DNA of 64,000 nt. Source: Saccharina japonica (Eukaryota; Sar; Phaeophyceae; Laminariales; Laminariaceae). Location: NCBI GenBank assembly GCA_008828725.1, contig MEHQ01000337.1, forward strand, positions 643,300 to 707,299, read 5' to 3'. Positions within the stretch are counted from its first letter, which is position 1; each line of letters begins with the position of its first letter. Of the stretch, positions 50,056 through 60,204 are shown piece by piece. A program made the position numbers and the translations under genes. Under the pieces are notes generated by a model. That model worked only from the letters and a program-made list of their open reading frames with translations. It did not search any database and had not been told where the DNA came from.

Positions 50056-52268
50056 CCCAGTGTGGTACTTACATCGAAAGGCTGGCCGTTTTCGTAGCTT
50101 GTCCCCGAAAACGTGGGTGCCAGTTCTGGAGGGGTTCAAGTCTCAAATACTCTTATCTAAGGTGTTCTTATACCGGGGCACCCCAGTGTACTTACATTGA
50201 AAGGCTGGCCGTTTTCGTAGATTGTTCCCGAAAATGTGGGTTCCCGTTCTGGAGGGGTTTTAAGTATCAAATGCTCTTATCTAAGGTGTTCTTAAACCGG
50301 GGCACCCCAGTGTACTTACATCTAAAGGCTGGCCGTTTTCGTAGTTTGTCCCCGACAATGTGGGTGCAGTTCTGGAGGGGTTCAAGTCCCAAATGCTCTT
50401 ACCTAAGGTGTTCTTAAACCGGAGCTTCCCGCTGTACTTACATCTAAAGCCTGGCCGTTTTCGTAGTTTGTCCCCGAAAATGTGGGTTCAGTTTTGGAGG
50501 GTTTTAAGTATCAAATGCTCTTATCTAGGGTGTTCTTAAACCGGGGCACCCCGCTGTACTTACATCTAAAGGCTGGCCGTTTTCGTAGTTTGTCCCCAAA
50601 AATGTGGGTGGAGTTCTGGAGGGGTTTAAGTCTCAAATGCTCTTATCTAAGGTGTTCTTAAACTGGGGCACCCCGCTGTACTTACATCGAAAGGCTGGCC
50701 GTTTTCGTGGCTTGTCCCCGAAAATGTGGGTGCAGTTCTGGAGGGGTTTAAGTCTCAAATGCTCTTATCTAAGGTGTTCTTAAACCGGGGCACCCCAGTG
50801 TACTTACATCTAAAGGCTGGCCGTTTTCGTAGCTTGTCCCCGAAAATGTGGGTGCAGTTCTGGAGGGGTTTAAGTCCCAAATGCTCTTACCTAAGGTGTT
50901 CTTAAACCGGAGCTCCCCGCTGTACTTACGTCTAAACGCTGGCCGTTTTCGTAGTTTGTCCCCGAAAATGTGGGTTCAGTTCTGGAGGGTTTCAAGTCCC
51001 AAATGCTCTTATCTAGGGTGTTCTTGAACCGGGGCACCCCGCTGTACTTACATCGAAAGGCTGGCCGTTTTCGTAGATTGTCCCCGAAAATGTGGGTTCC
51101 AGTTCTGGAGGGGTTTAAGTCTCAAATGCTCTTATCTAAGGTGTTGTTAAACCGGGGCACCCCGCTGTACTTACATCTGAAGTTTGGCCGTTTTCGTAGC
51201 TTGTCCCCGAAAATGTGGGTGCAGTTCTGGAGGGGTTCAAGTCTCAAATGCTCTTACCTAAGGTGTTCTTAAACCGGGGCACCCCGCTGTACTCACATCT
51301 AAAGGCTGGCCGTTTTCGCAGCTTGTCCCCGAAAATATGGGTGCAGTTCTGGAGGGGTTTAAGCCTCAAATGCTCTTATCTAAGGTGTTCTTAAACCGGG
51401 GCACCCCGCTGTACTTACATCGATCGGCTGGCCGTTTTCGTGGCTTGTCCCCGAAAATGTGGGTGCAGTTCTGGAGAGGTATAAGTCTCAAATGCTCTTA
51501 CCTAAGGTGTTCTTAAACCGGAGCTCCCCGCTGTACTTACGTCTAAACGCTGGCCGCTTTCGTAGTTTTCCCCCGAAAATGTGGGTTCAGTTTTGGAGGG
51601 TTTCAAGTCCCAAATGCTCTTATCTAAGGTGTTCTTAAGCCGGGGCACCCCAGTGTACTTACATCTAAAGGCTGGCCGTTTTCGTAGCTTGTCCCCGAAA
51701 ATGTGGGTGCAGTTCTGAAGGGGTTTCAATCTCAAATGCTCTTACCTAAGGTGTTCTTAAACCGGGGCACCCCAGAGTACTTACATCTAAAGGCTGGTCG
51801 TTTTCGTAGCTTGTCCCCGAAAATGTGGGTGCAGTTCTGGAGGGGTTTAAGCCTCAAATGCTCTTACCTAAGGTGTTCTTAAACCGGAGCTCCCCGCTGT
51901 ACTTACGTCTAAACGCTGGCCGTTTTCGCAGTTTGTCCCCAAAAATGTGGGTGCAGTTTTGGAGGGTTCAAGTCCCAAATGCTCTTATCTAGGGTGCTCT
52001 TAAACCGGGGCTCCCTGCTGTACTTACATCGAAAGGCTGGCCGTTTTCGTGGCTTGTCCCCGAAATGTGGGTGCAGTTCTGGAGGGGTTTAAGTCTCAAA
52101 TGCTCTTATCTAAGGTGTTCTTAAACCGGGGCACAGCAGTGTACTTACATCTGAAGGCTGGTCGTTTTCGTAGCTTGTTCCCGAAAATGTGGGTGCAGTT
52201 CTGGAGGGGTTTAAGTCCCAAATGCTCTTATCTGGGGTGCCCTTAACCGGGGCTCCCTGCTGTACTTA
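50056..52268 (+). repeat. Satellite array 2, about 18 units of 122 bp
   Basis: Each unit reads GTGTACTTACATCTAAAGGC, TGGCCGTTTTCGTAGCTTGT, CCCCGAAAATGTGGGTGCAG, TTCTGGAGGGGTTTAAGTCT, CAAATGCTCTTATCTAAGGT, GTTCTTAAACCGGGGCACCC. Unit starts fall near 50066, 50186, 50310, 50431, 50556, 50678, 50799, 50921, 51042, 51165, 51286, 51409, 51530, 51651, 51773, 51897, 52018 and 52139. The complement of the middle (AACTGCACCCACATTTTCGG, GGACAAGCTAC) matches PB-1. At least three unit types are interspersed (TCTAAAGG, TCGAAAGG, GTCTAAACG). Frames of 65-129 codons across it are repeat-driven. Confidence 0.95.
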
Positions 52269-52383
52269 AGTTAGAGGATTACTTATTGTGTAGCGGTAGA
52301 AGGCTAAAATTCAATGGGCGCCACCAGGTGCTGGAAGGCCGTAGATGTTTGCCCCGAGTTACTATGCAGTACTTTTAGTTTCA

Positions 52384-52425
52384 TTAGACGAGCAGTGCGG
52401 TGCGGTGCGGAGCGGTGCGATGCGG
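52384..52425 (+). repeat. (GGTGC)n-like simple repeat
   Basis: GTGCGGTGCGGTGCGGAGCG and variants. Confidence 0.6.
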
Positions 52426-52739
52426 GTCTCTTCTTGGTGCGATGCTGATCTCTGCTGTGCGGTGCCGTGCGTGTGCCCTGCCGTTGCTTCTGCTGATATG
52501 GTTTTCCTGTTGCTTCTGCGGCTGCCGGTATGGCACTACTGATAAGTATATGGTACTGCTGTACGTTTGACGAATAGTTCTTAATATGCGTGTGCGACTT
52601 CTCCCTCCCTCCCTCCCTTCCTCCTTCCCCCCATCCACAATGGATTTGCGTTTGCTAGGATGAAGACAATGGAAACGCCCTCCCGAAGGAAAAGCGGAAA
52701 CCTGGCCAGAAGTACTCCACACCTTCACCAGTGAGCGAC

Positions 52740-53005
52740 ATTATAGGGTTGTGTTTTGATATATATGATATACTTCGAAGTATAGAATATATTTTTGTCA
52801 GTAGAATGTAGTATACTATATGATAGGACATATTACTCCGACTACTGTTGTAGGATACCAGGTATGATATATTTTATGATATTATATGATGTGATGTACC
52901 TGGTACCTGGTATGACGCTACTGTAGTATCATAGGACATTTGGATGGAAGGATACCTGGTATATGATAGGACATGCGATACCTAGAAGGATACCAGGTAT
53001 ATTAT
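52740..53005. repeat. TATGATA-rich tract with five TACCWGGTA scars
   Basis: AT-rich ATATGATAGGACAT repeats carrying TACCAGGTA or TACCTGGTA at 52856, 52897, 52904, 52953 and 52991. It is the densest cluster of this scar in the window. Confidence 0.75.
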
Positions 53006-53142
53006 ATTATTGCGGGGCGAATGCGAGTTTCTAATGTTCACGGCAAGAAGGATGGCCGAATCCCGTTTTTACTTGGTTAAACTTTGTTTTTTTTTACGCG
53101 GCGCAACCTCCCAAACGCAACCTCCCAAAACACAATCATGGG

Positions 53143-53228
53143 ACGTTCTGCGGGACTTTCTTGGGGCGTGCTGCGGAATATTCTTGGGACGTACTGCGGA
53201 ACGTTCTTGGGGCGTGCTGCACACGCAG
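53143..53228 (+). repeat. 27-bp minisatellite, three to four units
   Basis: GGGACGTTCTGCGGGACTTT, CTTGGGGCGTGCTGCGGAAT-type units. It keeps a 272-codon plus-strand frame open but is a simple tandem repeat. Confidence 0.7.
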
Positions 53229-54195
53229 CAATCTCAAAGGGGCAACAAGGGTGAGCGACAACAGCGCGGTGTCACGGCGGGGATCATCTACACAGCAATG
53301 CAGGCAGCAGCACAACCGCCGTTCATGCCGTGCGCATCCAGTGTCGTGGATACGAACGGTGCTGGAGTCCCTACTGTGTGCTGCTGGGCTCCGCGCACGT
53401 GCCCAGGGTCCAGGCAGCAACGGCCTGCCTACGAACTCCACACAGCAGCAGCAGCAGCAACAGCAGTGCAGCAGGCTGCATGCAGTATACAGCCGGTTCT
53501 CGGGCAGGATTGTTGTTTGTTTCTTTTCTCAGCTACCACATCGAGCTGCCCACGCCCCGCAGGACTGCGAAACCCCAAAGCGACTCTAAGTCAGAGGCTC
53601 GTAGCTCGGCGCCACGAGGTCCCGGCCGCAAGAGATGCGTCAACGCGCCGTTCGTCTTCCGATACTGCCCGATGCTCGTGCCACTCATCTGTTGCCTCGT
53701 GTCGATTTTTGTTTCATTTTTGTTTTTGCGTTTTTTTCTTCTTCTTTTTTCCGCTGTTCTTGTTTGTTTTTCCCACTCGAGTTCAGCTCCAGACTACAGA
53801 ACTTCATAATACCAGTCCTACTGTATGAATGCCTAGTATCACGCTGCAGCAGTACTGCCATACTGTTGCTGTGTGGTACTACTCGTAGACGACACAGCAG
53901 TACAGCGTATCTGAGCCTGATTCCTGATCCAGATATCTTCCGTCTTATGCGTGGTACTAAAGCAACAAAAGTAGTAGTAGCACATTGGAGCCTGATCCGG
54001 TCTCTTCTGTCTTGTGACCGAACAACAACAACGGCAAAACAGATCGCAATGCCTACGAGACAACAGCGGCTACTACCACCGTCCATCTCTACCAACGCAA
54101 ACAAGTTGACGACCGTTACATTTTTTCCTGCGGTGGGAAGTTCCTAGAGACAATTCCACTATCTTATATTTTAGAATATATGACATGTGGTCTAG

Positions 54196-54486
54196 CAGGT
54201 AACCACGAAGAATGATAAGGTCGAAGTCAGGGGTTCGAGTCTCCGTATGTAGATTCTTATTCTCAAATGACGAGAACGCCTATTATAGCGTGGGCAGGCA
54301 AAATTTGACGATACTCGACGAGGGAAGAAAGTGCTGAAACCCTCTCGCGATAACAGTGCAAGGCACGTACCGTAGTGGGGAGGGAGGATATAAGAGCCTA
54401 CTTTAAGTGACCCTGGATCTGAGTTACGACTAAGAGGGAGAGAGAAAAGAAGGTTAAAGACAAAAAATGGGATGAAAAAAAACAAT
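54196..54486 (+). mobile_element. SINE-1, near full length
   Basis: The head TGGTCTAGCAGGTAACCACG has lost its first few bases. B-box-like GGGGTTCGAGTCTCC, body TCTCAAATGACGAGAACGCC, TCGACGAGGGAAGAAAGTGC, CCTGGATCTGAGTTACGAC and tail AAAAATGGGATG, A-run are present. Confidence 0.85.
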
Positions 54487-54629
54487 AAGCAGATCGTGGA
54501 CTATGGTACTTTCATCGGAGAAGGTACACAACGCCTTCGCCGGCGAACGATAGGGCTGTGTTTTGGTCTATGATATACATAATTATGTATATCTGGTAAC
54601 TGATAAGATACGATGTGGTATTATACATG

Positions 54630-55780
54630 ATACAAGGTTCCCCTTCGGAATGTTCCTTGACCTGAAATCCCGGAAGGTGTCGCAAGTTTGAATAGGGCGA
54701 GCGTCATCACCATCAGGCGTTCCTACTGCTGTGTTTACTCCGAGTACTGCTGTATACTGCTGTGCAACAGGATGAGATTCGACGACGTGTGTGCTTGATT
54801 TTAAATATTGTACAATCCCACGGTAGGGGTACCACTTTTAGGCTCAACATTTTCTGAACGGTTGTACTCCTTACGTGAGTAAACACCGGATACTAATGAT
54901 ATTTTACTGGTATATTTGTTTTTGGACTACCGCATTGGAAGGTTTGGTCGAGTTGCGCGAGCGAATGTTTCCGAACTTATGGCTCGGGTGAGATATTGAG
55001 CTCCTCATGTGAGGAGCTCAGAAAATTCTGCTGCGCCCCTACCGTGGGATGGCTCACTCCTGGGAAATGTGAACGTACTTGCATGCATCTATCTCCTGAA
55101 CACTGCACACACATCATACGAACACAATCGTACCATGGTTGTGTCACAAGGCCAAGGTGTGAAGCGCTGGCGCTGTTGTACTGCGGTTGCACCGCTGGGG
55201 CTGTTGTAGTGTGTACCGTGGCTGCGCGGCTGCTTTTGAAATGCGGAGGAAGTGTTCCTTCGTACCATCGTTTTCCTGCTCCTCCGCAGCATCCAACTAT
55301 AATAGTTGCACCTGAGATTCCTTATCCCTATGTGTTCGTTCCTGCTTCCTAGGTGGGCAGGAAATACGGCACACACACGCACACACACGTGCACCGTCCG
55401 TGACCGTTACAACAGAACGAGGCTGATGTGCGACTGCTATTGTTCCGTGGGCGCCACATAGTCGATATTTTCATGGACAGAGTGATCGGATATGATACTG
55501 CAAGCAGCCTATATACAGCAGCAGAGCAGCTACCGAGCACAATCTTGAACATGGGGTTTGCATCGTTCAGGCAGGCTCTAGCTCGGCGGAAACAGATCCC
55601 TCAGTTGCTCGCCAGTTTTCGAGCGACTTTTGAACGCCCAGAGCGCGTGCCACGGACCCCGGCCGTGACCCAAACTTGAGGCGTGCGTACACGCGGGCCT
55701 CGTGCGTGCCCCGTGGCCGAGAGCACGAGATAACACCCCCCGCCGGAAAGAGAAAACAAATGCCGATGTGCAAAGCAAAT
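54630..55780 (+). repeat. R9 dispersed repeat, copy B, with GACG-1 insertion
   Basis: Blocks GGTTCCCCTTCGGAATG, CGACGACGTGTGTG, GAACACTGCACACACATCAT, GTGTCACAAGGCCAAGGTGT, TAGCTCGGCGGAAACAGATC and ACACCCCCCGCCGGAAAGAG are in the same order as copy A. A GACG-1 relative interrupts it at 54822-55063. Confidence 0.75.
54822..55063 (+). mobile_element. GACG-1-related element nested in R9
   Basis: The ends ATCCCACGGTAGGGGTACCA and GCGCCCCTACCGTGGGAT are inverted repeats. The interior keeps TTTCTGAACGGTTGTACTCC, TTACGTGAG and GAGCTCCTCATGTGAGGAGC, TCAG. The first bases differ from GACGCGTGC, so it is a subfamily. Confidence 0.7.
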
Positions 55781-55795
55781 CCTTTTGGTAAATAT

Positions 55796-56680
55796 ACATA
55801 CAAGGTTCCCCTTCAGGATGTAGTTGACTTGAAATCCTAGGGGTGTCGCAAATTGGAAAGGGGGAGTACCATCATAATCAGGCGTCCCTTTTTTTCTGCG
55901 CGTACTGCTGCTGTGTACTGCTGTGTGACATGAGGAGGTGCGACGACGTGTGCTTGATTTTGAAAGTGTACGTGGAACGTAAGCATGATGCATCTCCTGG
56001 TGAACACTGCACACACACATACGAACACAAAACCACCGTGGCTGTGTCACAAAAGCCAACGTGTGACGCGCTGGTGCTGCTGTACTGCTGTTGTACCGCT
56101 GCTGCTGGTGTAGTGTGTTGTACTGTGGCTGCGCGGTTACTTTTGAAATTGAAACCCCGAGGAAGGATGCGTTGGTATGGTCGTCCTGCCCCCTGCGCAA
56201 CATGCGATAAATCGCATTTTAATCGATTTTCGATTGAAACAAAACCGAAGAGCAAAAATATCCCACCGCGGTCTCCTGGGTCTCTTTTTTTTCTGTTTCG
56301 CCAATCAGAGGGAGTGTATCTTCCTATCTCATTTTAGTTTTTTTTTTTAGGTTTTGTTTTTAGGGTCAAAACGCTCCGTTTGTACGGGCCCTTACGTGTA
56401 CTATGTGTTCACACGCCACACACACGCACAAGTGCGCCGTCCGCAGCTGCCACTAAATAAAGAGCTTGATGTGCGACTGTTGTTCCGTGGCAAGAACTTC
56501 GGGGACAGTGTGGTCAAACGTGATACAGCAGCGGCAGCAGCAGCAGCAGCAGCCAGAAGCAGCAGCCAGAAGCAGAGCATAAATCTCAAATTGTGGGGTT
56601 TCCGCCATCCTGTTCGGCCATGGCTGGGCGGATTGTCTCCCCGCGATCACTTGCGAGCTTTTCGCGAGTTTGTTTGTGTT
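55796..56680 (+). repeat. R9 dispersed repeat, copy C
   Basis: AAGGTTCCCCTTCAGGATGT, GGTGTCGCAAATTGGAAAGG, GTGAACACTGCACACACACA, TTGATGTGCGACTGTTGTTC, AGCAGCGGCAGCAGCAGC. It lies head to tail with copy B. Its middle contains unrelated DNA (56170-56400). Confidence 0.7.
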
Positions 56681-56689
56681 TCATCGTCG

Positions 56690-57460
56690 CCAACTGAATT
56701 CTGCTCCTCCTGCTGAAACCCTTGCGCCTCCGTCGTCATCGACCTCTGGCTCTGCTGCTCCCGCGTCGCCCAACCGTGACGAGGAAGTCTTTGACCCCGA
56801 CAGGGCGCTCCCCGATCTCTGCCCTCGGATCGGCTGCAGGGCTCCCCTGTTTCTGTAGCGGAACCTCCGGAACGATCGTTCCGACTACCCGATCGTTTCG
56901 GCTGGCCGGCGTGTCGACGATACAAAGCTAGGATTTGTGCTTGGACCGGCTTGAGAATCAAGTATGAAGGAAAGGTGTGGCTGGTTCTGCTGCCAGCAAT
57001 TCGACACCGGCGCTACGGTTTAGGCCTCTACCGCACCCCCAGCAAGTGTGTCTTTGTACACTCACTGGGGAGGCGGTAGGCCCAAACCATAGCGCCTGTG
57101 TCGCATTGCTGGCAGCAGAACCAGCCACACCTTTCCCTTGTACTTGATTCTCAAGCCGATCCACGCACGAATCCCAGCTTTGTCTCGTCGACACGCCGGG
57201 TATAGCCGGAACGATCGGGTAGTCGGGACGATCGTTCCGTAGGTCCTGCCACATAAACAGGGGAGCCCTGCATCCGATCTGAGGGCAACCTGCATTCGAT
57301 CTGAGGGCAACCTGCATCCGATCTGAGGGCAACCTGCATCCGATCTGAGGGCAGAGATCAGGGAGCGCCCTGTCGGGTCGGCGACTTCCTCGTCGCGGTT
57401 GGGTGATGCGGGAGCAGCAGAGCCAGACATCGACGGCGACGGAGGCGCAGGGGCTTCAGG
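56690..57460. repeat. Large palindrome, about 370-bp arms
   Basis: The plus arm GCGCCTCCGTCGTCATCGAC...GGAAAGGTGTGGCTGGTTCT (56728-56988) is mirrored by AGAACCAGCCACACCTTTCC...GACGGAGGCGCAGG (57116-57453). The centre is near 57045 (AAGTGTGTCTTTGTACACTC). The right arm has gained a 22-bp repeat, GCATCCGATCTGAGGGCAAC plus 2 bp, about four times (57270-57350). The arms are clearly diverged, so this is an old inverted duplication. Confidence 0.85.
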
Positions 57461-57817
57461 AAGAGGAGCAGGTTCGGGTGCCGATGATGAAATTTCAACA
57501 GGCGGAGCAGGCGCAGGTGCCGAGGACGGATGGGCTGGATCGGTGTTGGTGCGGGTATTCGTAGCAGCTTGAGAACGTGGCGACGATGTAGCTGAGGAGT
57601 TCGCTATTCGGGGGTTTGTGGGAGCCATCGGCGTGCATCGGTGGGTTTTGGAGATGCTCGAGTGGCGACCTGGGGGTCGAGGTCTGGTTGTGCGTGTGTG
57701 CATCCACTCGGGGTAAAGAGTGTCGATTTCGTTACCTCCGATCTCGATCTGGACTTTGCACACGATGGCGAATCCGATGCCGTTAACCCGGTAGGCGGCC
57801 TTGCCTGCGTCGGCCAC
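57062..57817 (-). CDS. Unrecognised Pro/Ala-linker open frame entering the palindrome
   Basis: 251 codons on the minus strand. Residues 1-45 read like ordinary protein (VQIEIGGNEIDTLYPEWMH), residues 75-145 are a Pro/Ala/Ser-rich linker, and the C-terminal part (residues about 218-247, LRIKYKGKVWLVLLPA and RHRRYGL) lies in the palindrome. In that C-terminal stretch the opposing arm encodes the same peptide with mainly third-base differences (for example CGG/AGG, TAC/TAT, TTA/TTG), which suggests past selection on this frame. Between linker and C-terminus the 22-bp repeat has scrambled the frame. No family is recognised. It may be a fragment of a mobile-element protein or a host gene; it is probably decayed. 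Confidence 0.35.
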   Translation of the reverse strand: MADAGKAAYRVNGIGFAIVCKVQIEIGGNEIDTLYPEWMHTRTTRPRPPGRHSSISKTHRCTPMAPTNPRIANSSATSSPRSQAATNTRTNTDPAHPSSAPAPAPPVEISSSAPEPAPLPEAPAPPSPSMSGSAAPASPNRDEEVADPTGRSLISALRSDAGCPQIGCRLPSDRMQVALRSDAGLPCLCGRTYGTIVPTTRSFRLYPACRRDKAGIRAWIGLRIKYKGKVWLVLLPAMRHRRYGLGLPPPQ

Positions 57818-58195
57818 GGTGTAGCTACTGCGTACCGTGGCAGCGCGGTTGTTTTAGAGAGTTCAAGAAAAGCGCGGGTTTGTATCGTCCTGTCCCTCTG
57901 CGCAGCATCCGACTACAGTAAGTAGCCCCTCTTTAAGGGACCCCGTGATGAGTGAAAACGGTGAATAAGGGACCTCGAATTTCTGCCCACCATTATTGTC
58001 CACTACTGACTGCAACGAGCCGGTACGAACTCTTATATAGGGACGTCGGTACCGTATATAAGGGACCTCTAAAATCCCGGACGGCACTAGGATGCCTTAA
58101 AAGGGACTACCTACTGTATGAATTATACTGTGTGCAGTGCTCAGTGTACGCAGTCCTTACTGTACGCAGTCCTCGACTGGTCCTCACTGCTGTGT

Positions 58196-58412
58196 GTTTT
58201 TTTGTTTGTTGTTTTTCATCCCATTTATTATCTTCGCGCTTTTGTCCCTCTCCCTCCATAGTCGTATCTCAGATCCGGGGCCACAAAGCAGGCTCTTCTC
58301 CCCCCTCCCCACTATGGTTCGTGCCTTGATTTTTATCGCGCAGAGGGTTCAGCAATCACAACGCTCGTCGATTTTCGTCGAATTTTGGTAACTCACGCTC
58401 TCGCGCTTTCCG
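58196..58412 (-). mobile_element. SINE-1, 5'-truncated
   Basis: On the plus strand CATCCCATTTATTATCTTCG, TCGTATCTCAGATCCGGGGC, CCCCCCTCCCCACTATGGTT, then TCGTCGATTTTCGTCGAATT, ACGCTCTCGCGC. The tRNA-like head is missing. Confidence 0.8.
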
Positions 58413-58544
58413 CTACGTAGTCAATACATTTTTGTACGCAGTTCTTACTGTACGCCGTACTTACTGTTGTAGCAAGCAACTCCTACAATACGACGATCAG
58501 AAAACGCGCCACGCCTTAGGCCAAAACCCGTCATGCTTGCTTAC

Positions 58545-58838
58545 GACGCATGCTGCGGTTGAGGTGCACCTGCATACAGCTGTGCTTTTTCTGAGGCCCC
58601 TCGCTTGAGGAGCTCTATGCCTCTATACCTGCACGTCTAAACAAGGATTCTGGAGGAAAACAAAAGTGCCATATACCCGATGAACATTACCACCTAACTC
58701 AAGTATACAACCCAAGGAAATTTGCAAGAGACGAATGGGATGCCGATGACTTTGGGTTAAGGAGCCCGATCATTCGGAAAACGTTTCAGCTCATAGATGC
58801 CACCAGAGGGTACACGTTGTCGTAACACGCGTCCTAAC
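58545..58838 (-). mobile_element. GACG-1 element, inverted
   Basis: GACGCATGCTGCGGTTGAGG, TGCACC at left; TTTGGGTTAAGGAGCCCGAT, CATTCGGAAAACGTTTCAGC and GTCGTAACACGCGTC at right. Interior (58630-58730) unrelated to the reference. Confidence 0.7.
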
Positions 58839-58912
58839 GTTGCGTACGTACACCCAGTTTGGTACACGAAAAAAACTTTCCTGACACCCCATTTTACCCA
58901 TCTGCTAGACCT

Positions 58913-58997
58913 AGACAGGGGGGGGGCGTACTCATTCGTTGCTTGCCTTGGGAATTCGACCATTGGCCACGCATCCCTTCCGAGACGGAGCAGACAG
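58913..58997 (-). mobile_element. RTC 3' tail ending in poly-C
   Basis: On the minus strand CTCCGTCTCGGAAGGGATGC, GTGGCCAATGGTCGAATTCC, AAGGCAAGCAACGAATGAGT, ACGCC and C-run. It matches the last about 25 codons of the 30.0-kb frame; everything upstream is lost. Confidence 0.8.
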
Positions 58998-59119
58998 GAG
59001 GGGTACTAAAACCAAGTGAAATGTGTGTATGAAAAATGTCGCTTTTCGTAATTTTGTCCATAAATCCCAACGCACTGGTTTGTTTTTCATTTTTTGACGC
59101 TGGAAAGGAGTGTAGGTCG

Positions 59120-59122
<3 letters not shown>

Positions 59123-59159
<37 letters not shown>

Positions 59160-59163
59160 TTTT
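59123..59163. repeat. (TC)n then poly-T
   Basis: TCTCTCTCTCTCTCTCTCTC followed by a T-run. Confidence 0.9.
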
Positions 59164-59329
59164 CATTTCGAGCACCCTCGGCGCACCAAACCCTTTTTAT
59201 CAGCAGCAACAGGACTATCATGCATGTGCCAAGCCGAGGCAACAAGTGTAAGTCTACCAAGGATTCTAACGTGCTCTAATAGGAATCTAGCACTTGCAAC
59301 CACGGTGTTAATGATACTACAGCAGTAGT

Positions 59330-59450
59330 CGCAATTGCACCATACGCCGCGGCAAAGCACGGCAGTACATACACAGCTCCCATTTAGCAGTAATATTGTT
59401 AGTGCTGTACTCGCAATGGCACCATGCACCGCAGCGAGGCACGGCGGTCC
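59330..59450 (+). repeat. Short diverged direct repeat
   Basis: GTCGCAATTGCACCATACGC, CGCGGCAAAGCACGGCAGTA is repeated as CTCGCAATGGCACCATGCAC, CGCAGCGAGGCACGGCGGTC about 76 bp later. Confidence 0.65.
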
Positions 59451-59964
59451 ACAGCTGCTATCGACAGCAGTGCGCTTCCCTTACGGCGGCAACTACTACA
59501 GACTCCCCGGTATCACCACAACAGTGCCCGTGACGGTTCGACAACAATTACAGTTCCGGGCGCTCTTCTTTTTTCGAGCCCCTCATTTCCATGGAAGTGG
59601 GTGAGGTTGTCGCTTGATCGTTTTTTTATGGTCGTGATTCCGAGGCGCCGTTTTTCGAAATTCCAGACCTGAGCAATGGAGGATGTATCGGCAACCAGGC
59701 ACAGTGATTGTAACACGGGGCGAGAGAGGACATAGGGCGTCAGTTTTGCTCTGCAGCGCCAACAATACAAGAAAAAAACGAGAAAATTGTTTTTATACGG
59801 TAGCATGTTATTCCATATGTCGTTGTATTTTGCGTAAAAAATATCGTACTGCTCTGCTGCTGCTGCTGCTGCTGCTTCTGTGTCACGAGTCCTGAAGCGC
59901 GGCCCAAATACAAAGCGGGCATGATAAGGATAACTAATTCGAACCAGGCAACAAACAGACAGTA

Positions 59965-60200
59965 GACGCGTGCTGTAAACGATAGAGGTAAAGGTATACC
60001 TTATTTTGGCTGAAACGTTTTCTGAATGACAGGGCGCTCCTTAACCCATTCATAACTGAAAAACATATCCCATACTAATTCCAAGTAGTTTGTTCCCAAA
60101 TACGTGGGACCAGTTCTTAATGAGAACCCTTGAAACCAACGCTATTAGTATTATCAGTATTCGAGGTTAACCACGATTAATAGACCACGGGGGCGACCGT
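59965..60200 (+). mobile_element. GACG-1 left part with PB-1, then SINE-1 head remnant
   Basis: GTAGACGCGTGCTGTAAACG, ATAGAGGTAAAGG, GGCTGAAACGTTTTCTGAAT and GCGCTCC run into a reversed PB-1 at the conserved TTAA. Past it, ATAGACCACGGGGGCGAC (60180-60197) resembles a reversed SINE-1 start. Confidence 0.6.
60038..60122 (-). mobile_element. PB-1 MITE, inverted, in GACG-1 TTAA
   Basis: TTAACCCATTCATAACTGAA, TCCAAGTAGTTTGTTCCCAA, GGGACCAGTTCTTAA. It uses the same TTAA of GACG-1 as the 49.7-kb insertion but in the other orientation. Confidence 0.8.
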
Positions 60201-60204
60201 TACT

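Noticed and set aside
50056-52268. CRISPR-like or coding repeat array
   Set aside because: 122-bp units without unique spacers and with PB-1 similarity; frames break at unit variants, so it is a satellite.
53010-53828. 272-codon plus-strand open frame
   Set aside because: It crosses a 27-bp minisatellite, a CAG tract and a T/C-rich stretch; the product is Cys/Ala-rich without domain features and two other frames are also open.
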